64,000 nucleotides of DNA from Ridgeia piscesae. Taxonomy: Eukaryota > Annelida > Polychaeta > Sabellida > Siboglinidae. Below are positions 58,874 to 64,000 of this stretch, in pieces (position 1 is the first letter of the stretch; each line of letters starts with the position of its first letter). Below the pieces are notes generated by a model. The model was not told the origin of the DNA and did not search any database. It saw nothing but the letters and a program-made list of their open reading frames with translations. The position numbers and the translations under genes were made by a program. The stretch covers positions 229,501 through 293,500 of the forward strand of contig JAODUO010000121.1 in assembly GCA_025642075.2 (NCBI GenBank), read 5' to 3'.

Positions 58874-61576
58874 ATGGCAGCGGAAAGCCGAGAAACGAAG
58901 ACACAGTTGTCAAGAAATCTGCTTGGAATGAAAGTTAGTAATACAGTAAATAACAGTGACGTTACATTCGTTATGCTTAATGTTTCTGATGTGTTACCTT
59001 TACGTGTAATTTATGATAATCTTAATTTGGGAGATGTACGAATTTAGGTTGGTATATTATCGCCCATGCGCCGTAGGCTGTCACTGTCAAACTCGGTCGG
59101 TTGCAATAATGAATGGCGGTCGAGCTTATGTGTTTATTCGTCTGCCATTATACGACCAACAATGGCAATGACATGGTTTGGCTAGTAATTTTTGGGGGAA
59201 ATGAGACTTTCGCTTAGAGTTAGAGTTACTCCAACAAGATTTTTCTGCATTGGATCTTTACTTCTCCTTGCATAGATGCCAGATAGCAGGGATAAACGGC
59301 CTAAATAGCATCTAGAGCTTCAAAACAACACAGGCATTGCAATTCATGCCCCGATTCCACCAAACGACAGCCCAACATGCTAACTGTTGTCACTGCATTT
59401 TGTAATATAATTTTTTTCAACTTCCTTTTGCCTGTTTCTAGATCCTTCGGATAATTGATAAAATATTGTTTGTTTTGGAATTATGTTGCCATCCATGCAA
59501 TTCTTGTGACCTGTTCATCTGAGGTTTGTTTGCGTGAGTATGGAATGTTTGCTGTTTTTAGTATGTCTTTGATTATAATATAGTTTCTCCATATTAATCC
59601 CATCATGGAACGGAGGTGTTTCATCATATGTATAGCATAGTTGTTTACAGTACATAATTCAGCATGATGAAAACTGTTGCTCTTACACACTGGTTGTTAC
59701 ACTTTTGCTTCATATAAAAAGTAACTATTGGGTTTTGGTAAACTTGGAGTGACAATGCTGTCTTGTTGTTCTTTCAGTTTATGCAGCGGAGTGCTGCACG
59801 GAAGGAATACGAAAAGAATGAACTTAATCAGCAGCGGGTCATCGATGATGAACACTGGGTTCTCGACATACCAACACTAGAACAGGACGAGTGAGTATTA
59901 CTTTGAACAAGTTGTTGGCTATAATCATTGAAACGTGAAGATAAATAGCATTTCAGTTCTGATGCATCTGTCACAAACTTTTTTCTAACCTGAATGTTGG
60001 GTTATAACAAAGTTGTACAGTAAAAAATGATGTACCTGATGCGTCACAGCAATACAATAAGATACCATAAGATTCAGTTTAAGACAATATTTTTGTTAGT
60101 ACACTGTAGTGCCTTGTGTCTTGACAGCAGTTGTCCCATGCTATTTAATTGTATACAAGGTGATCCACTTTTGCTCTATGTGAGCACTTCGATAGTTTCA
60201 TGTCCAGCATAATTGCTGGTGTTAACATTTTGGTGTAAAAGTCGGTTATGTAATTTACTCTGCAGTTAAACTTACAAATGGATTTTGTGTTTTTCAGGAG
60301 CCAATACGTTGTAGAATCTAGCTATGCCAAGCTAAATTCTTTGCAATTTGGAAGGCAATCATACCAGAAGTTCAATCCAGAAATCGAGGTAATAATCAAT
60401 TACAATCCATATGACTGCTGAGAGTGACTACATTATAAATATTATATGCTGCAGGGCTGTGCCAGAGTACTTTGAAATATACTTAAGTACAAACACAAAT
60501 ACTTTTCATTGACAAAGTTAAGTACAGAACAAGTACTTCACTGATGTACTTGTACTTTTGGAGCCCCTTTTGTATTTAACGGACAGAGTTATAAAATTAT
60601 AATGTCGATATAATTGTTTTTGTGAGGGAGATAATCGGAGTATTGTTCTGAGCCCAGTGTAATACAGACAATATGAAAACAATTGATTATTTTTCAATCC
60701 TTCAACAAGATAGATACACGACATATCTTAATGAATGTTTTTCGATTTTAATCTTGCAGAAACTGATGCAAATTAACAACGCAGAGAAAGATCTAGCTGA
60801 GGCTGAGGAACGAGAGAAGGAAATAGGAGTATCAGACGATGAGATGACCGAAAGGTGAGAGAGGTCCTTCATTGGAATTCCCTGTGGCAATTCTCACGTA
60901 TGACTATTTGTGTACAGAATGTAATGATTTTACATTAGCTGTAAAATTATAGAGGTTATGGTTTCCCACTTATTCTAACACTAATTTGTAAAAATAAGTA
61001 GGAAGTGTTCATTGTTGGGAGTGTTATGTCTATGCTGTATTAGTTAGGGAGCAAAAGATAGACAAGACTATGGAGCAACAATAACATCAGTCTACCAACA
61101 GGGTAAAGACACATACTTTTCATAGGGTTCAGTCCGCTGACTTTGTAGTATTTGAAAGTATAAATTTAACAATTAGCAGGTAAAACATCAATCTGTAAAT
61201 ACGTATTAGTGTTTGGGTGACATTATCTGACACTTGTGTGTGCTTGCATTGATCATCCATGTGTATTTTTAAATACATTCAAAATAATAATCAGCATTTC
61301 ATTAGCACCATAATCCACTTTGAATATATAATATAAACATTTCTGTAGCTCTTTTATTCCACCTTGATAGTACGCCAAGCAGTGCCCTATAAAGTTATAC
61401 AATTGCAACACTTTTTCAGATATTCTTCACTGGTTGGAACAATCTCCAAGAAGTTTGCAAAGAAACGTCACAAATCTGATGGACAGATTAACACAAGCAA
61501 AGACACAGATACCTCATCAGCCAAACGGATGAAGAAGAAACATAAAAAGCAGTTTATGAAACCCAGCGATGATTGA
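58874..61576 (+). CDS. MPHOSPH6: M-phase phosphoprotein 6, RNA exosome cofactor
   Basis: Five exons: 58874-58933, 59778-59890, 60298-60388, 60760-60854 and 61420-61576. Introns are GT-AG and phases agree, giving 171 aa (human 160). MPP6 binds the nuclear RNA exosome, helps recruit the MTR4 helicase, and is needed for 3' processing of 5.8S rRNA. Matches to the family in order: LSRNLLGMKFMQR (N-terminus to exon 2), EHWVLDIP, SLQFGRQSYQKFNPEIEKLM (across exons 3-4), GVSDDEM, then YSSLVGTISKKFAKKR and a Lys-rich tail (KRMKKKHKKQFMKP) that may act as nuclear localisation signal. The start is fixed by the MAAE N-terminus shared with vertebrates. Polyadenylation signal AATAAA at 61631. Confidence 0.93.
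59225..59400 (-). mobile_element. diverged SINE, copy 2, in MPHOSPH6 intron 1
   Basis: Plus-strand GGATCTTTACTTCTCC, GCATAGATGCCAGATAG and a CATGCC-containing block match the order and orientation of 8060-8200. The tRNA-like head is poorly preserved. Confidence 0.45.
60455..60605. mobile_element. AAGTACTT-rich MITE-like repeat in MPHOSPH6 intron 3
   Basis: GGGCTGTGCCAGAGTACTTT is followed by repeated AAGTAC/GTACTT words in both orientations (TACTTAAGTACA, GAACAAGTACTT, GTACTTGTACTT). This looks like a common class of short hAT-like elements. Boundaries are uncertain. Confidence 0.35.
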
Positions 61577-61630
61577 CATAAAAATTAGTTTAACAAAACA
61601 TGTTAGTTTTTTAACTGTTTGAGTATATGT

Positions 61631-61636
61631 AATAAA
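61631..61636 (+). terminator. polyadenylation signal of MPHOSPH6
   Basis: AATAAA 55 bp after the stop codon, followed by T-rich sequence. Confidence 0.65.
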
Positions 61637-61705
61637 CTTTATTTATGCATGCATTTTCTTTTATTGTGTGTCCTAGATGTGCAGTGGTTTGTCAACATTG
61701 TACAG

Positions 61706-62004
61706 CAGGGCTTTATCCAGGATAAAATTATTGCCAGTCACACGTTTTGGTGGACACATGGATGTTAACTGTTAAGCCAGTTTACAAACTTTTAAATGTG
61801 TCTGATGACCTGAAATGGACTCCACAAACACACACGTGACACCATTTTCACTCACTTCCAAGGCACAACTAACAATATCTGTGGTTTTGGAAGACTTTTG
61901 GTCCTTCATTTTTTACCCGTCCACCCATATTTATATTTCTACCCATCCATATTCGTTTTTACCCATCCAAATGATGGGTGGGCAGATCTCTACATAAAGC
62001 TATG
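61706..62004 (+). mobile_element. hAT-type MITE, copy 3, with 8-bp target duplication
   Basis: 299 bp, starting CAGGGCTTTATCCAGGAT and ending TACATAAAGCTATG. It is flanked on both sides by TTGTACAG (61698-61705 and 62005-62012), an intact 8-bp target-site duplication typical of the hAT superfamily. It is full-length relative to copy 2 and non-coding. It inserted about 70 bp past the MPHOSPH6 polyadenylation signal. Confidence 0.9.
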
Positions 62005-62187
62005 TTGTACAGAAAACACTCTATTATGGTGAATTTTTTGACTTTAATAGTTCCTTAGTTAACATTATTATATTACGTGTGCATATTGTTGGACTCTTCG
62101 TTGTAACTGGGAAAAGTTTACAAGATATATGTAAGTTTAAGCTGTATTCTACTAATCTTCGAGAAGGTCCATCCTTAATTGCAAGCC

Positions 62188-62465
62188 AGGGCTGTTTGTC
62201 ATGCAAACTAGCCCTGACAAATCCCATGCGAGAAGTACATAATTTAGCTGGGTCAAACTAGTTTATTGATTTTGACGATTATGACTGAGTCACCTGTGAG
62301 AACAATGCAAATACCCCACCTCTTGGGCCAACCTCGCCAATGGAGGGCTATTTGTCATGCAAATTAGCCCTGGCAGAAGTGCATGATTTTATTCCAGTCG
62401 AACTAGGTTTCTGACTTTGCCAGTTGTGACTGCTTCACTGATGAGAACAGTGCAAATACCCGCCA
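62188..62465 (+). repeat. tandem duplication, unit about 155 bp
   Basis: Both units (about 62188-62345 and 62347-62465) share GGGCTRTTTGTCATGCAAAY, TAGCCCTG, AGAAGT, TGACT, and GAGAACARTGCAAATACCC in order. ATGCAAAT (an octamer-type word) occurs in the second unit and ATGCAAAC in the first. Confidence 0.75.
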
Positions 62466-62469
62466 AAGT

Positions 62470-63190
62470 TTAAAGGCAGATAAACAATTTCTGGGAATTC
62501 CAGTATAATTAATGACCCATCTGTCAATCACATAAGCAGCTCAACAGTTTGTGTATTCCGGTATTTGCTTCTACATTGCATCTACAAGCATTGCATGTAG
62601 CACGCACAAAGTGTGGCTGAAATCACCCAAACTTGTATCACCCTTGTTGTGATCAACTATTTCATTCGCTGAGTTTTATGTTCAGAGTTTTGCAAAGGGA
62701 TCATCCAGTGGTATACCATTGTCTGGTACTCAGATAATCAGAAACCCCTGGCGTAGCCAGAGATGGCCCCTCTAATCTCAGAAAATTAGGAGGGTATGGT
62801 ACTGAGGACCTATAAATATATGGCAAAGTGATTCATAGGGTGGCAATGTAGAGAGAAGATACTGGCTTTTGCAGTCACAAGATCCTCAGGAATGTTTTAC
62901 GCTAGTGTCGCCACCTCGTGGATACATGAATAATACGTTTTTTGATCCTGTCGAAGTCTCGTGATTCTGCAGCAGGACTAGTATTTCTGCAACAGTTATT
63001 CTAAGTTCTAAAGCACACGATGTAAGCATTAGTGTATTTGTTTATTTTCCACTTACACATTTACTGTGCCTTCTTTAGTACAACCATAGATATAAATAGA
63101 ACACACCTGTAGTCTATAGGGGGAAAGATTAATGATCTAACTCTGTGACTGTGAGTACAACTGACATTTAACCTGCTGAGGGGACATTGG
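62470..63190. other. intergenic, nothing recognised
   Basis: No exon or RNA gene supported. 62735-62830 contains GGTACTCAG / GGTACTGAGG words that may be repeat ends. Confidence 0.35.
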
Positions 63191-63194
63191 TACT

Positions 63195-63680
63195 GTTCGG
63201 ACTTCGGTTCATTGCGTATTTCTAATATGGCAGTGGCTACGCGTACGTGAGCCGTACGTATAGGCGGCCACTCTAAAAGTACGGCATTCATACTGCGCAT
63301 GCGCAAGCTTTTATTTTCGGTTACATGAAATGTATTTTTAGCATCGTTTATCTAAGGTACGGCATTCGACAAGCGCATGCGCATGATTTCTATACGTGAG
63401 CCTTATCTTTAGTAGCTGCCAGTTCCAAAAGTTTCCCCGCACATGCATGTTTATATACATAAGCTCTATTGCTGTATCTTTAGAACTCAGATCTAAAAGT
63501 AGGCCTAGGTGATTTTTTTCGCGCGTGCATGCCGTATCTTTAGCAAACAAATGTAAAAGTATATATAATATGTGAGTTTTTTTTACGCGCATGCATGTTG
63601 ATGTACGTACGAACGGAAGCTCTTTTGGCAATCAGTTCTAAATATACGTGAGATTTTGTGCGTGTTATTTTTTCGCAAGT
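63195..63680. repeat. decayed tandem repeat with GCGCATGC cores
   Basis: Six or so diverged units of roughly 50-65 bp. Each combines TATCTTTAG-like, TCTAAAAGTA-like and CGCGCATGCATG-like words, most clearly at 63255-63310, 63355-63405, 63470-63530 and 63531-63600. No ORF in it is credible. Confidence 0.6.
63294..63305. promoter_or_regulatory. perfect NRF1-type palindrome
   Basis: TGCGCATGCGCA is the full consensus NRF1 palindrome. A near-copy AGCGCATGCGCA lies at 63372-63383. They could mark a CpG promoter continuing beyond the window, but they lie inside decayed repeats. Confidence 0.4.
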
Positions 63681-63689
63681 TGACATAAT

Positions 63690-64000
63690 AATGTAGCCCT
63701 TTGGCAGTCAGTAAATCTAACAATGTCGAACAAAATCGCTCCCTTGTGTAATTCCGCTGTACCGATGCGACGAGACGGACGCAGCATGCTTGCGCAGAAT
63801 TGAAAAACAGGATACGCGCGCATCCTCACGTACGGTTAGGCCATGGGTCTAAAGATACGGCTCACGTACGCGTAGACACTTCGCAAACTTCGTTCTAGTA
63901 TCGGTCAGTGACCGATAGCGACCGGTCAGTGACTGGTCAGCCTATGGCTATTGACGTCTCAAGTCACATAATTATGTCCTAGACTAGGGATCTGCAAAAA
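63690..64000. other. window edge, CpG-containing, no exon seen
   Basis: CG dinucleotides are frequent (GATGCGACGAGACGGACGC, TACGCGCGCATCC, CACGTACGCG). That may be a promoter region or the continuing repeat. Short direct repeats GACCGATAGCGACCGGTCAG occur near 63908. Confidence 0.35.

Overview
The window looks like nuclear DNA of an intron-rich marine invertebrate animal. Spliced genes with GT-AG introns, long AT-rich intergenic DNA, many short decayed transposons and large tandem arrays all point that way. The conserved proteins are of general animal type. A mollusc or another lophotrochozoan is my best guess, but nothing here fixes the taxon. There are no operons and no prokaryotic features.

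Four host genes could be rebuilt exon by exon, with splice phases agreeing throughout. MICOS10 (plus, 23800-26451, 4 exons, 88 aa) is a core subunit of the mitochondrial MICOS complex. An MPPE1/PGAP5 homologue (plus, 31802-44566, 8 exons, 383 aa) is a metallophosphoesterase of GPI-anchor remodelling. An LRRC34-like leucine-rich-repeat protein lies on the minus strand (55975-47732, 9 exons, 419 aa). MPHOSPH6 (plus, 58874-61576, 5 exons, 171 aa) is an RNA-exosome cofactor. LRRC34 and MPHOSPH6 are head to head, with a dead LINE between them. A fifth gene-like object, an intron-containing integrase relic (21637-23581), lies just upstream of MICOS10 and carries a frameshift and an early stop. The four genes do not form an evident pathway.

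Layout: 1-10180 holds mobile-element debris (hAT-type MITEs, a LINE piece, a tRNA-derived SINE, tandem duplications). 10183-14310 is a compound simple-repeat block whose 3.9 kb core almost lacks A on the plus strand and so is open in all six frames without coding. 14310-19383 is bounded by inverted arms of about 530 bp, and 19524-20769 is a second inverted repeat. 21637-26830 holds the integrase relic and MICOS10. 26900-31800 is repeats. 31802-44566 is MPPE1, whose last intron holds a 38-bp minisatellite of about 4.5 kb. 47732-55975 is LRRC34, whose seventh intron is almost wholly a 26-bp minisatellite. 56770-58320 is the LINE relic, then MPHOSPH6, then MITE and repeat debris with NRF1-like palindromes near the right end.

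The most interesting signal is that both intronic minisatellites are anchored on a splice site. In MPPE1 the repeat unit includes the last 28 coding bases of exon 7 plus the 5' splice site, so the array starts as a ladder of duplicated GTAAGT donors. The amplified bulk of the array carries ATTAGT instead. In LRRC34 the array runs straight into the 3' splice site of exon 8.
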